Shown one piece after another: positions 29,351-42,183 of a stretch of DNA of 64,000 nt. Every line of letters begins with the position of its first letter. Position 1 is the stretch's first letter. The DNA is from Anaeromyces robustus (lineage: Eukaryota > Neocallimastigomycota > Neocallimastigomycetes > Neocallimastigales > Neocallimastigaceae). A program made the translations under genes and the position numbers. The notes under the pieces are model-generated. The model was not told the origin of the DNA, did not search any database, and was given only the letters and a program-made list of their open reading frames with translations. The stretch covers positions 120,001 to 184,000 of the forward strand of contig MCFG01000018.1 in assembly GCA_002104895.1 (NCBI GenBank), given 5' to 3'.

Positions 29351-32300
29351 TATAGCAAATTATATAAGGCAAAGGTCATAAATAATGAAATATTTATAAT
29401 TAAAAAAAAAATAAATATAATTTTATAATGACTGTAAATAGTGTAATATTTACAATTAAAATATTAAATATTAAAAATATAAAACCATTAATAATAAAAG
29501 TAAGTATAATAAGATAAGTTTAAGATCCTAATATATAGATAATCATATATGAAATATAATAAAATATTATTGATGATAATAAATATAAACATAAAAATAA
29601 AAATAAAATTGAAATAAAAATGAAATAACAAAAACGTTTTTAAAATTCTTTATTGAATATGAAATAATGATATATTTATTTTGTTATGAAAAGAATGATA
29701 TGAATAATTATTAGTATAAATATACTTATTATTTAGATGAAAAAAAATATTAGAATATAAATAAAATATATAATTTAAAAATATGTTGATATAATTTAAA
29801 AAGAATAAAAAAGATATGAAATAAAAATATGATATCTATTAATTTTAAACTTTTTTTTATAAAATGATAATATAAAACTAAATAATGTTATAAATAAAGA
29901 ACTAAATAATAACGATCTGAAAATAATATATACAAAAGTTAATTTTTACACTCCCTTTCATTATTAAAGAATAATTGAAATAATAAAAATATAATAGTGT
30001 TTATATAAACTATTCATTGAATTTGAAATAGATATTTTTTTCAATTATTTAAAATAGTATAAATGTATATATATCAATATGAATATATAAATATATATTT
30101 AATTGTTTACGTTATAAGAGAAAAAATGGAATAATATTTAATTGTTTAAGTTATGAATAAAAAAAAATTGAATATATATAAAAATAAGAGTTCTTGTTTA
30201 TACATATAAATAGATTTTATATAATATATATTATATAATAAAGAATGAAATATTTATCCTTTTTTTCATATTTCATTTTATTAATAAAATGAATATTGAG
30301 TTGTAACAACAATAGTATTCACTAAATTACTTATGGAAATTTGAAATAAAGAACTTTTTATTCTATATTCCAATAATACATATAAATCTTAATATAATTG
30401 AAAAAGTAAAAAAGAAAAAAAAGGAACAATTAAAATACATTATAAATAAATTATTATTTTTAAATTGATTAGCATATGTTATGAATATATGAAAATATAG
30501 CATAAAGATATTATATTTTTATATACGTCACTATATTAAAATAATAAATCGTATTCATTGAATTATTCATTGAATATAATATATCTTTTTACTATTTGTT
30601 TTTCTTTAGATCTTAATGAAAAAAAAGAGAGATTAAATAAACAGTTTACATATAAGTATTTACAAATAAAGCGTACATAAAAAATGATATAAAATAAGAA
30701 TAAAATCGAGTACTCTTAATATTATTCGATATTGATAAAAATATAATTGAAATAGTTTACAATGTATAAATCGATCAGTAAATAAAGTTTGTTTAAACCG
30801 ATGAATATAAAAAAGAATACAATTTATAAAATATATAATAATAATACAATATTTATTTGCTTTTTTCATTTCTTTTATATTGATATAACAAACATATTAG
30901 ATTTATCTATAATAAGAATAAAAAAGAATAAAAAATCTAATAATTTGTATATAAAATATAATTATTAATGATAAATTGATATTATAGTCATTAGATAATA
31001 ATGCTATATTTCTAAATAAATATATTGATAAAATAAAACTAAATATTAAATATTAATAATACTTTCTAAACTATGATTTAGATACATATATATATCTTAG
31101 TATAAATAAATATTTCCATATATTAATAAAAAATGAATAAAACCAAATAATGAATTGTAAAAACAGTTTATATATTAATAAATAAAAATGAAATAAAAAC
31201 TAAACTCAATACTCAATATAAAGAAATTATCTAATAGAATTTTATTCTCTTATTTTATTGATAAAAAAATCTGAAATAATATAATATTCAGTAATATGAA
31301 CATACATATAAAACTGTAATATCTTTGCATATTTATATGAAAAAAAAAAGAATATTTTTTTATATATATAGTTTTTCATCAATAAAAAATAAGCAAATGA
31401 CGATAGTTTTTTACTTATTTGTTATGTAGATTTATAAAAAAGTTATATTTAATATTAGTATTCTATTATTATTATATGAATTAAATTAATATAAAGAAAA
31501 TGATTTTTTTATTAATAGTTTCTATTTTCCTTTTTTCTTCTTTTTACTAAACAATTTTCTATATTAATAAATTATACAACAATTCATAATTTTATTTAAT
31601 TATTATTCAAAAAATTTTTTGTATTGTTATATCTAGTTTTTATTTTCATGATACAATTTTTTGAATTCTTCATATTCTATATTCTCTTTATATATTTTCT
31701 TATAACTTTTTTTTCAATTCTATTATTATTACAATATAAATAAATATTTCTTCTTTTTATATACTTTCTTATAACTATTTTTCGATCCTATTACTATTGC
31801 AGTATAAACTTTTGAAATATAAACTATTTAATTAAACAATTCTTCTCTTTTTTGTCTTTTTTAATTTTATAAAATTTTATTAAATAATTATTTATTTTGT
31901 TTTCTTTTAAATACAAAAAAAATATATCTTTTTAGTTTTTTTTTTTTCTTTTTAGGTTTCCGAGATTTACAAATCTCACATTCGTAATTCATTCCTTTTG
32001 ATTACTTTTATTTTTTATTTTTTTAAAAAAATCAATTCAATATTATAATAATAATAATAATAATAGTAATAAAGATAGAAATATTTTGCATCATCTAAGT
32101 CATAAATTTACTTTTAATATTTTGTTTTAGTTTCTTTTCTTTTCTTTTTTTAATTCGAGTTAATAAATTGGTTATCGTTTTATTTCATTTCTCCTTTTTT
32201 TTTCTAAATTTATAAACATATATAAATATATAAAAATACATGGATTTTTATATATTTATGTTTATGTGTTTCGAATGAAATTGAAATAATTTTTTTTCTT

Positions 32301-33330
32301 TATATTAAAGTTTTCAATTTGAATATGGTAAAAAGAGGGAAAAAAAAAAAAAAAGGAATGATCTATTTTCCTATCAATTATCATATTAATACAATAATTG
32401 GGTTAGTTTTTACTTTTACTTTTATACTTTTGATTTTGACCGAATTCTTTTTTATTTAATATTTAATAGATATTAAAAAGTTTCCAGGATTAGAGATTAA
32501 AAATATTATGAATAATTGAATTTTAATTTTGTCTATTGAAACAAAATATTTATATACATCAAAATAGATTATATTTTAAATATAAGCCTTGACATAACTT
32601 GTTATTGATTTTTAAATAATAATAATAACCATTACTATAATTAACCATTACTATAATTATTATTATAGTAATAATTATTAAGATTAAAATATTTGTTAAT
32701 AGGATTAAAAGATTTGTTATAGCGATAAATTATAAAATATCTTAATAATAACCTTTTTATTATTGATCCTCAATAGTATTAATACATTTAACATTTACAA
32801 AAAAATCTCTAATCAAAGAATAATATGTTTTTTTTGTCTTTTCAGGTCTAATTTATACACAAGACTAAATCAATATATATTTATGAAGAATTATTTTGTA
32901 ATAACAACAAAATATTATAATTAAGACTTAAATTTTCCAAAAATATTAGAGTTTATTTTTTTAAATATAATTAATGAAAAAATAAAATAACCTAATCCTT
33001 ATTATTATTAATAATGTAATTTATACTGTATACATTATTATTAAAAAAAAATCACAAACTCAAAATAAAACAATCAATTATTATTAATTGATTATATAAC
33101 CTGTATATAAAGCATAATGAAAAATATGGAAAATAATATATATTTAATGAAAAATAGGGAAAATAATATATATACAATATTTGAGGTTTATTAATAAATA
33201 AAATTTCTTTTATCTACATTAAATAAATAAAATTATTATTATTTATATATTCTTTTTTTACCCTAAATCTTCCTATTTAATATATTCGTAAAATGTACAA
33301 ATACGAATCTATTAAATTAAATAAATCTGA

Positions 33331-33823
33331 GTGTAGCATTTCGGCAATGTACATGAAATTTTTTGCATTGAATGATCCTTTACGCCACATTTTATATTGT
33401 AAATTTATATAAATATTTTTAACGCCACATTTATATAAAAATTTTTTAAAAGAGTTTATATACTAGTATTGTATATTAAAGCATTTCTTATTTATTTCAT
33501 AATTTAAAGAATTATAAATATAAATTTTAAATTTCACTTAATATTTTATTTATTTCATAATTTAAAGAATTATAGATAAATTTTAAATTTCACTTAATAT
33601 TTTATTTATTTCATAAGTTAAATAAAAAAAAAAAAGAAATATTAATAAAAAGAAGATGTCACTAATAAATTGGTTTCATAAATCAATAATAAATAAAATA
33701 TTGATTTTAATATTATAATAAATTTTTTATTAATTTAATTTATAAGCCACAATATAATACATTTAAATAATACGTTATTTTAATGCGCGATACATTTACA
33801 AAATACATTGCCGAAATGCACAC
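33331..33823. mobile_element. Probable MITE with 21-bp terminal inverted repeats
   Basis: The left end GTGTAGCATTTCGGCAATGT (33331) is matched by the reverse complement of 33804-33823 (GTGTGCATTTCGGCAATGTA), with a one-base difference. Between them are two copies of ACGCCACATTT (near 33381 and 33421) and 2.3 direct copies of a 60-65-bp unit containing TTATTTATTTCATAATTTAA (about 33488-33620). There is no open frame, and no clear target-site duplication was identified. The end motif is shared with the element at 42184-43212. Confidence 0.65.
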
Positions 33824-35288
33824 TTCCCAAATAAATTATTGTATTGTAGATTACATATTGTATACATATTGTATATAAAAATTGTTTATAAAAATTTTAA
33901 TTAATAATTGAATAAAAATTAATTAAAATAGAATTTTAATTAAATTAATCATACATTATTAAAATAATTCATATACATTATAGTATATGTATATATATTT
34001 TAGATTAGGATTAATAATCTTTATTTAAAATATTTAATTTAAATTAAAATGTATGTGACAGTGACATATAGAGATTACATTAAAATAAAGAATAATACAA
34101 TACATGAAATGTATTGTATATTTATAAAAAAATGCAGAAAGAAAATAATAAAATTTATTACAGATATTGATCAAATTAAAAAAATATTAAATTATATTAT
34201 AATGTATATATATTATATACAAAGTTTTATCTTTTATCTTCTATTCTTCTATTCCTCTTTAGTTTCATATTCTTTTCCTTTTTATTAACTTTTTTTTTTT
34301 TGATAATCATTATTTATTTTATTTTATTTTATTTTATTAATTTAAATCTATTTTTTCTATTAATAAACTATTATATTAATCTACTATTGATTTACATTAC
34401 AAAAAAAAAAAATTATAATATTATCCCTCTTTTTCTAAATCTGAAAATATCATAATCTAAAATAATAATATATATTAATAAAATATTTAAAATTGCATCT
34501 AAAGTAAAAAATTTCAATAATTCAGTAATTAGGAGTGAAAAAAAGAATAAAATAAAAAAAAAATTAAAATAACAATAAAATTAAATAAAATAATATTTTT
34601 AAATTGATACACAAGAATTATTTGGAAAAAAAAAATTGTTATTATTTTTTTTTATTATTATTATTTTTTTTTTATTATTAGCTTTTAATATTTATTTTTG
34701 CTTTTCTTATTTTTTTTTTTTTTTATTATATTTATTATATATAAAAATAAATATTAATTATTTAAATTTATATATATATATGTGTGTGTGTTTTTTTTTT
34801 TTATTTTTATTTTTTATTTTTTATTTTTTTGTGATTATTTATTTGTTTGTTTGTTGTTATATGTAATGTATTTTTATTTTAATTATTAATTTTTTATTTT
34901 ATTTTATTTTATTTTATTTTATTATTATTTTTTTTGTTCTATTAATTTTATTATTATTCTTAGTTTTTTTTTTATGCTTGTCCATGTTTTATTATATTTC
35001 TATTTGGTATTATTCCCATTTTATTTTTTACTTTGTTGATATGTGCATTAAATACTTTTTCTTTTAAAAAGTTTTTTCCTTTATTTTTTCTTAAAAAAAC
35101 TAATTAAAATAAAAAAAAGCATTTATTTATTATATTCTTTATATATTCCCGATTTTTATTAAAAAAAGAAAAAAGCAAAAGTATAAATTTTTTTTTTATA
35201 TTTTTTTGTTGGTTTATTTGATTTTGTTGTTTGGTTTATATAAAAAAGATTATTTAAATTTTTATTGAATTCATTTTAAGAAACTTGC

Positions 35289-38072
35289 TTACATAGCATT
35301 AATTTCTTCTTCATCACCACGCTTAACCTTTCCTTCAAAGTTTAATTCTTTACCCATAATTCTCTTGTAAATATCTTTAACATCATCACAAACAGTTTCA
35401 AAGTGAGTAGTAGCATCATAAGATTTAGAAATGTAAACCTTATCCTTGGTACCATCTTCTAATGGTTCATAGAGATCAGAAATATAAACGAACCTTCAGA
35501 ATATTTATAAATAAAATAGTAAAATACAATTAAATATAAATATATTTTATTATTTATAAATAATAATCACAATAATATAAAGTACATAATGTTAAAAAAA
35601 AAATCTTTATCATATTTATTATATTCAATTTATTTATTTAATTTATTTTCACTTTTATTATATATCTATCAATTTATTTATTTAATTTATTTTCACTTTT
35701 ATTATATATCTATCAATTTATTTATTTAATTTATTTTCACTTTTATTATATATCTATCAATTTATTTATTTAATTTATTTTCACTTTTATTATATATCTA
35801 TAAAAAATAAATTAACTTACTTTTCAGTAATTGGACCTAAAAGGTTAAGTCCTGGTTCAATTTCAGCTTCTGGGTTACTGGTTTCAACAACAGTACTAAC
35901 AATAGCAATAAAGTAATCCTTAGCACAGACACTGTGAGCAGAAGAAACAGAAGCAACGTAAATATCTTAATAATACAATTTAGTTTATGTTTAAAAAAAA
36001 ATTCATTAATAAATATATTAAATATATTTATTTATATTATTAAATATTAAAAAAATAAAAATTTACCATGCTTTCTTTGAACTTGGTTTTGTGGAATAAT
36101 AAGTTGAACGGAATCAACATCATCAGTGTTTGGAATTGGGTGGTTAAGAATACAGATAGCTCTGATAACTTGACCGGTCTTCTTAACCTTGTTGGTGACG
36201 TAAGATGGGTCACAAATAACAGCCTTACACTTAGCAACTTCACCTTGACTCTTAACACCAATAACTTCGCCTTGATCATTATAAACAATTTCATCAATTG
36301 GTTTGTCAAGCATGTAAGTACCACCGTAAATAGCACTTAATCTATTATTATTTTAAATTTATATAAATAAATTGTATAAATATAAATTTATATTATTAAT
36401 ACTTATATTTTCTGTAGAAATACTTTTTTTCTTTTTTTTTTTTTCTTATTATAGATATTATTATATATTAAATACAATTCTTAAATATTTACCTAGCAAA
36501 ACCTTGTGGTAATTCACCTAAACCATACATTGGGTAAATGTATGGACTCTTACCATATCTGTTCATAGAGTAAAGATATAAAAGAATCTTTTCAATAGTT
36601 TCCTTAGCTGGTTGGTGAATGTAATTATCTTCTAAATGAAGAGCTAAAGCATGACCAATGAAATCTTGGGTACCTGGTTCTAAACCGAATTTACTGTAAA
36701 CAGTTTCCATAGTATCTTTAGTAAGATCTAAACCTTGGTGAGTGGATGGGTCATCTTCCTTGTATTTTTGTAAAAATTCAAAGAACTTTCTTAATCTGTT
36801 TTTTTCAAATAAACTGATTAATTGAGTTTTGAAAGCTTCAATTTGAGTAGTTGGGACCTTAGCAATCTTACCACCCTTACAGAAGTAAGAACCAGAAATT
36901 TGTTTGAATTCAAGATAACGAGTAACATCAGTGTAAACAAGAATTTTAACAAATTCACCAGAAGCCATAGCAAACTTTGGAATAATATCAACATTGTAAT
37001 CACGATCCTTACCTAAACTAGCTGGTGGTTCTTCATTGTTTCTGAATTTTTTGTAAAGCTATATATTTTTTTAAAAAAAAAATTGATGAATAAAACATCT
37101 TAAACTAATTAAATAAAATAATTAAATATTTATTATATAACTAATATTTATAAGATCAACTTACTTGAGTTAAATTTAAAGAAGCACTTTCACCACCGTA
37201 GTAATCGTTTCTATCCATGTGGAGAACCTTCTTACCTTCTACTGAAAGTAAACCAGATAAAATACATTCGGTAAGACCAGTACCGAGAACAATGACATCA
37301 TATTCCTCATCCTTTAATTTTAATATTTATTAATTAAATATATTATTTAAAATAAGTATTTAAAAGTATAAATAAATTTATTGAAAAATTATAAGTTTTT
37401 TTTTTTTTCATTTTTGTTCTTTTTTTTTTTTATTTTTTTTTTAAAAAAAACTTAAAAGGTTACAATAATTAGAGTAAATAAAATATTTATTTTATTTTTA
37501 AATTATACTGATGGATAAACAAACAAATGAATTAAAATAAATATTTATTGTTATAAAATAATCATTTAAAAAATATATTGTTTATATTATTGTTTATGTT
37601 ATTTATTATTTATAAATTACAATATTCATCCTATTTTATTATTTACATCTTTACATAAATTATATTTATATATCAATTTATTTGTTTATTTTAAAATTGT
37701 TTATTTTCATAAATATACTTTTATTTAAGTTTATTTATTATTCATTGTCATATCAATATATTACTATTTTACTTTGTATTAATATTATTTTGAAAATATT
37801 ATATATTTTATTATATACTATAAATATATATATAGCTCGGTTTCAAAAAATAATTAAAAAATTATAATAAATATTTTGAGGTTTTATATTTTTCATATCA
37901 AAACAATGCATAAAAAGTATTTATTTTTGTTTTTATTGTTTGTTTTATTTTTTATTTTATTTTTTTGTTTTTTGATCTTTTTTTAAGAATAAATTTATAA
38001 ATGAAACTCTTAAATATATATTTATATTCAAATATTATCTAGTATAATTAAATATATATATATATTTACCAT
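35289..38072 (-). CDS. GDI1: Rab GDP-dissociation inhibitor
   Basis: Predicted 446-residue RabGDI, the cytosolic chaperone that extracts prenylated GDP-bound Rab/Ypt proteins from membranes and recycles them. Exons on the minus strand: 38072-38070 (ATG alone), 37311-37165, 37058-36493, 36341-36067, 35965-35821 and 35493-35289. All junctions have GT..AG and keep the frame. Recognisable family signatures are [20 protein letters not shown] near the N-terminus, [51 protein letters not shown], and near the C-terminus [17 protein letters not shown]. Full length matches the usual 440-450 residues. The 758-bp first intron after an ATG-only exon is inferred: the next exon opens directly at Asp-Glu-Glu-Tyr-Asp and has no usable upstream ATG in frame. 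The fifth intron contains a 44-bp tandem repeat. Confidence 0.95.
35626..35802. repeat. 44-bp tandem repeat, 4 copies, in a GDI intron
   Basis: Units beginning CAATTTATTTATTTAATTTA start at 35626, 35670, 35714 and 35758 with virtually no divergence, inside the last intron of the GDI gene. Confidence 0.95.
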
Positions 38073-38919
38073 GGTTGTTTATTTTAAAATTATTTTTACA
38101 ATAAAAATCTAAAAATACAGATCTTTCAAAAAATTATATTTATTAGATATAATTAAAATATTGTAAAGACTATAAAGTTTTTAATTTATAGAAAAATTTT
38201 TTTCTTAAATATCAAAAATTTAAATTATTAATTAAAAAAATTTTATTATTTAATTTCTGGAAATATTATTGGCTAAATTGATTGATTACTAAATATTATA
38301 TTTATCTTATTAATCAATATGATAATAATATTTATGTATATTTTGTTGAAGAATTCAAAGTTATGTATATTTAAATGTAAAAAATGTATTAAACACACAT
38401 AAATATATATATATATATATTCATATTACCACTTTTAAAAATAAATATATTACTAGGTATATAGATATCAAGTCTCTATATATTAATTATTATCATGCTA
38501 CCATCTTTCAATATTGAATATATGTAAACAATTTCGAATCATTTCTTAATTGTTACATATACAAAGATTATATACATATTCATATATACGTATATCAAAA
38601 AAATTTATACACATAAATAATAAAATCATATATGAAATTTCATATCAAACTATTAAATGATTATTTTTTTTTTATTAATATTTTTATATAAAATATTATT
38701 TAATTTGGGTATTTATAATTAAAGTATAATGGTAATTGTTAATTTATAGATAGTTTTTTTTATCTTTTTTTTATACTTTCTTAAATAATATATATATATA
38801 AACATAATTTAATATATCTCAATTGTTAAAATATATTGCTTTTCAAAATAAATAAAAATTATATATAAATAATTTATATATATATATATATATAATTTTT
38901 TAAATATATATAATTATTT
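38073..38919. other. Gene-free interval between GDI and the F-box gene
   Basis: No gene seen. AT-rich sequence with (AT)n tracts near 38400 and 38870. It holds the presumed promoter and leader of the GDI gene, but no specific element can be supported. Confidence 0.5.
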
Positions 38920-40045
38920 TTATAATAAATCATTATGAAAAAGCCATTCCTTAGATAAACCCTTTTCTCTCGTCCATGGTCTTTTAGTTTTAGGTTTTGA
39001 TCCCATTAATTTATATTGGGTTCTTGAATTATTTTTTTCTTCGGCTGTTAATCGACCTCTTCCTTCAGGTCTAACATATTTTGGGCTATTATTTTATTTT
39101 TATTTTAATTTATCGTTATTATTATTATAATTATATAATTTTATATTAAAATAATTCATTTATATAAGTTAAAATAATTTTATCAATACTAATATTATAT
39201 AAAATTTTTTAAATATTATTTTTTTAAAAAAAAAATATTAATCCTACTTTTCATCTTCCGATTCCGATTCTGATGAACTTTCTTCTTCACTTGACGATGA
39301 ATAATTAAATAATTCTAAGCCTCTAACTTCAGTTTTTCTATATACTTCAACAGCTCTTTCAATCCATACTTTAGTTCCTCTTTTTCTTTCGGCACGAGTT
39401 ATTGTATGATACCAAGGAAATTTCAATTTTCTACTAGCTTTAGAAATTTCTAATGAACTATTACTTCCAGAATGATTTAAGGATAAAGAAGATAAAGAAG
39501 ATGCTAATGATTCACGAGATGAGGGAAGTGATATATTTGATAGACCATTTATACTTCTTGATTGTTCTAAATATTTATTATAATCAACTTTCTCTCTTTG
39601 AGCTTTACCAATCCATACATGATTCATCCATATATTCCACCATAGATCTACTGAATATTTTGAATTTAATAATTCTCTTTTCCATGATTTACAAACACGA
39701 GTCATTAAACATAACTCTCTTGGTGTCAAAAAGAATAAAAGATGCATTAATACAGTATATTTGCCACTTGGACCATTTGTTACTTTTATATCTTTAAATG
39801 CTTTAAATATATCTTCGAGATGTGTTACTTCATTACTTTGAACTTCAAGTTCTTTTTTTGGAATAATCGATTCTAACTTAACTAATTTACTTTTTGTTCT
39901 TACTACATGTATCATATTATATTATCGATATGTATATTATAATATTTTTTATATTAAGAAATTAATTATAAAATAAAAATATAAATATTATAATAATAAT
40001 AACTATACTAATAATACTAATACTAATAATAATACTAATAATACC

Positions 40046-40106
<61 letters not shown>

Positions 40107-40904
40107 TAAATTGAAATTATAAATATTAATAATGTTTTTCTTACCTCGATTTTTTTTACTACTGGGAGGACTTATATCTTTTATTTTTATACTTGATAAA
40201 GTAGTTGAATTAACATAAAGGGATGAATTACATTGATTTATATTACTAAACCTTAAATTTAATGTTTGTAATATATTTATCATATTATTAATTTCTTCAT
40301 CGTTATAACTATTGTTATTTAGAATTGTATTTTTTCCATTAATAATATTAATTAAATTTAATAATTGACATCTATAATCATTACTGTATTTCCCATTGAT
40401 TATATCAAAACCACATTTTGGAATTTTCCACCAATAATGATATAATGATGCATATGGAGGAGGCATAAACATACAATAATAATTTGCATATGGAGAATAA
40501 GGTACTAATGCTTTATTTAAGTCATTATCACCCTTTATAATACTTTTTGGAATAACCTTACTAAATTTAAAATCTTTTTTAGTTGGTGAATAATATTCTT
40601 GATAATTTAAATGAAGATTGTTAATTTGCAATACATGTATATCATTAGGTAAGTTTTTTTTACTCTTTCTTCTCAAAAATGGTAGGATAATTTTATTATA
40701 TTTTGTAACATTTTTTTTATTTAACCTTGATGAAGCTTCTTTTAAACTTGGAAAATCATTATTGTTTTGTCTATTATCTGTAGTGGGTATAATGATGGAA
40801 CTAATAGATGCATCTTGATGATTTAAACTTTTAATATTCCAACATGATTTTGGGAATTCAACACTGTTTTCTTCTTCATTTTTATTGCTAATATGTATAT
40901 TCAT
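38920..40904 (-). CDS. F-box domain protein
   Basis: Predicted 526-residue protein from three exons: 40904-40145, 39902-39248 and 39085-38920, joined at GTAAGA..TAG and GTAGGA..TAG with frame kept. The first exon encodes an unrecognised Asn/Ser-rich N-terminus with a Pro/Tyr patch (MPPPYASLYHYWWKIP). The second carries an F-box at about residues 295-345 (LMHLLFFLTPRELCLMTRVCKSWKREL, shown as its key stretch FLTPRELCLMTRVCKSW). A Ser-rich stretch and an acidic tail (SSSSEEESSSES) follow. The third exon adds a basic C-terminus (VRPEGRGRLTAEEKNN). F-box proteins link substrates to Skp1-Cullin ubiquitin ligases; no substrate-binding repeats were seen. The first join is less certain: the F-box part could start on its own at the ATG at 39915. 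The intron between holds an (AAT)n tract. Confidence 0.7.
40036..40103. repeat. (AAT)n microsatellite in an F-box gene intron
   Basis: About 20 units. If unspliced it would encode poly-Tyr on the minus strand, which supports it being intronic. Confidence 0.85.
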
Positions 40905-42183
40905 TTGTCTTTTTATATTTTAAAAAATTATTATATATAATAATTAAATAATTTCTTTATAAAAAAATTATTTGAAATCTAATACTATTGTATTAAAAAT
41001 GTATTATGAAAGAATTATTTTTCTTTTCTTTCCTTATATTTTGATTTTTTTTTTAAGTTTTAAATTTGTTATTTATTTAATAGTATTTATATTTATCTAT
41101 TTTCTCTTTTTATTATTATTTTTTAATACAATTAATTGGTATATTTATTTCAATTTTAAATTTGATATCCACTTTTCGATATAATATCAAATATTTTTTC
41201 ATAAATCAAATTGTATATCAATTCCTACATTTTTGAATAATATATTTTTACTTTTGTTTAATATATATTGATATAAAACAACTGAAAAGAAAAGAATTAT
41301 CAAATAACGAAGCAAAAAAATAAAAAATAAAAAAAAGCTTTAATATAACATTAATAAACCAATAATTAAATACATTTATTAATACTTATTAATATTTAAT
41401 TCATTATTAAACAATTAAATTGTCTTTTTATTAAAAAAACAATAAATATATCATTAAACAATTAAATTATATTTTTATTAAAATATAATAAATATATAAT
41501 TTATTATTTCCTTATAATTATTATTAAAAAAAATAGCATTATCTTATAATGAAATATTTCATTAAATTTTATTTGTGAATTAAGCTTTATATTCACTTAA
41601 AAATTATAATATATAACCTTTTTATATTTTTTATAAGTACTATATTATGTAAATATGTAAATATGCTATTATTCATCTAATACAATTGTAGTATAATTTA
41701 TACAATATATATATATACATAAATTTTCAATAAGTTTGATTTTTAAATTATAATTTTAACTATATAAAAAATATGAAAAATATTATATATGAATAAATTT
41801 ACATTGAAAAAGACAAAAATCTAATATTATATATTTGAAATGTATTAATGTATTAAATGTGATACTATTATAGCTAATATAACTAATATAATATATGGAT
41901 TTTTTTTGATAAAAAATTGTTTATTTTAAAACACATAAACCTAAATATTATATATTTTAAATGAATTAAGGTATTAAATGTGTTATAGTTTACTACAAAA
42001 TATTATGATAGGTAAATTTATTTTTTTATTCATTATATTAATATTTTTGAATAATATATTTATGGTATCAGTATAAATCATAAATCTTATTTATATAAAT
42101 TTTCATAATATTTTATAATAAATTTTAAATATATATTTAAACTATCATGTGATATTTCACATGAATGTATCGAAATTAAAATG
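40905..42183. other. Gene-free AT-rich interval
   Basis: No gene recognised. An imperfect direct repeat of about 60 bases (41808-41872 and 41930-41990, sharing ATTATATATTTgAAATG and GTATTAAATGTG) is the only structure noted. Confidence 0.5.

Larger units (their letters stand above)
16460..35288. other. 18.8-kb gene desert
   Basis: No convincing exon, RNA gene or conserved motif was found on either strand. The sequence is almost wholly A/T with homopolymers, (TTTA)n tracts (19787-19856, 20985-21086), (TTTTA)n (19036-19098), (TTTATA)n (about 23701-23755), (ATT)n (about 26568-26628) and minisatellites listed separately. Sparse G/C patches near 28100-28600, 31950 and 33330-33830 are the only breaks. 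Short open frames in it are low-complexity. Confidence 0.6.

Noticed and set aside
34049-34288. 79-codon plus-strand frame starting MYVTVTYRDY
   Set aside because: It has no homology signal that I recognise, lies in MITE-rich desert and ends in a low-complexity hydrophobic tail.
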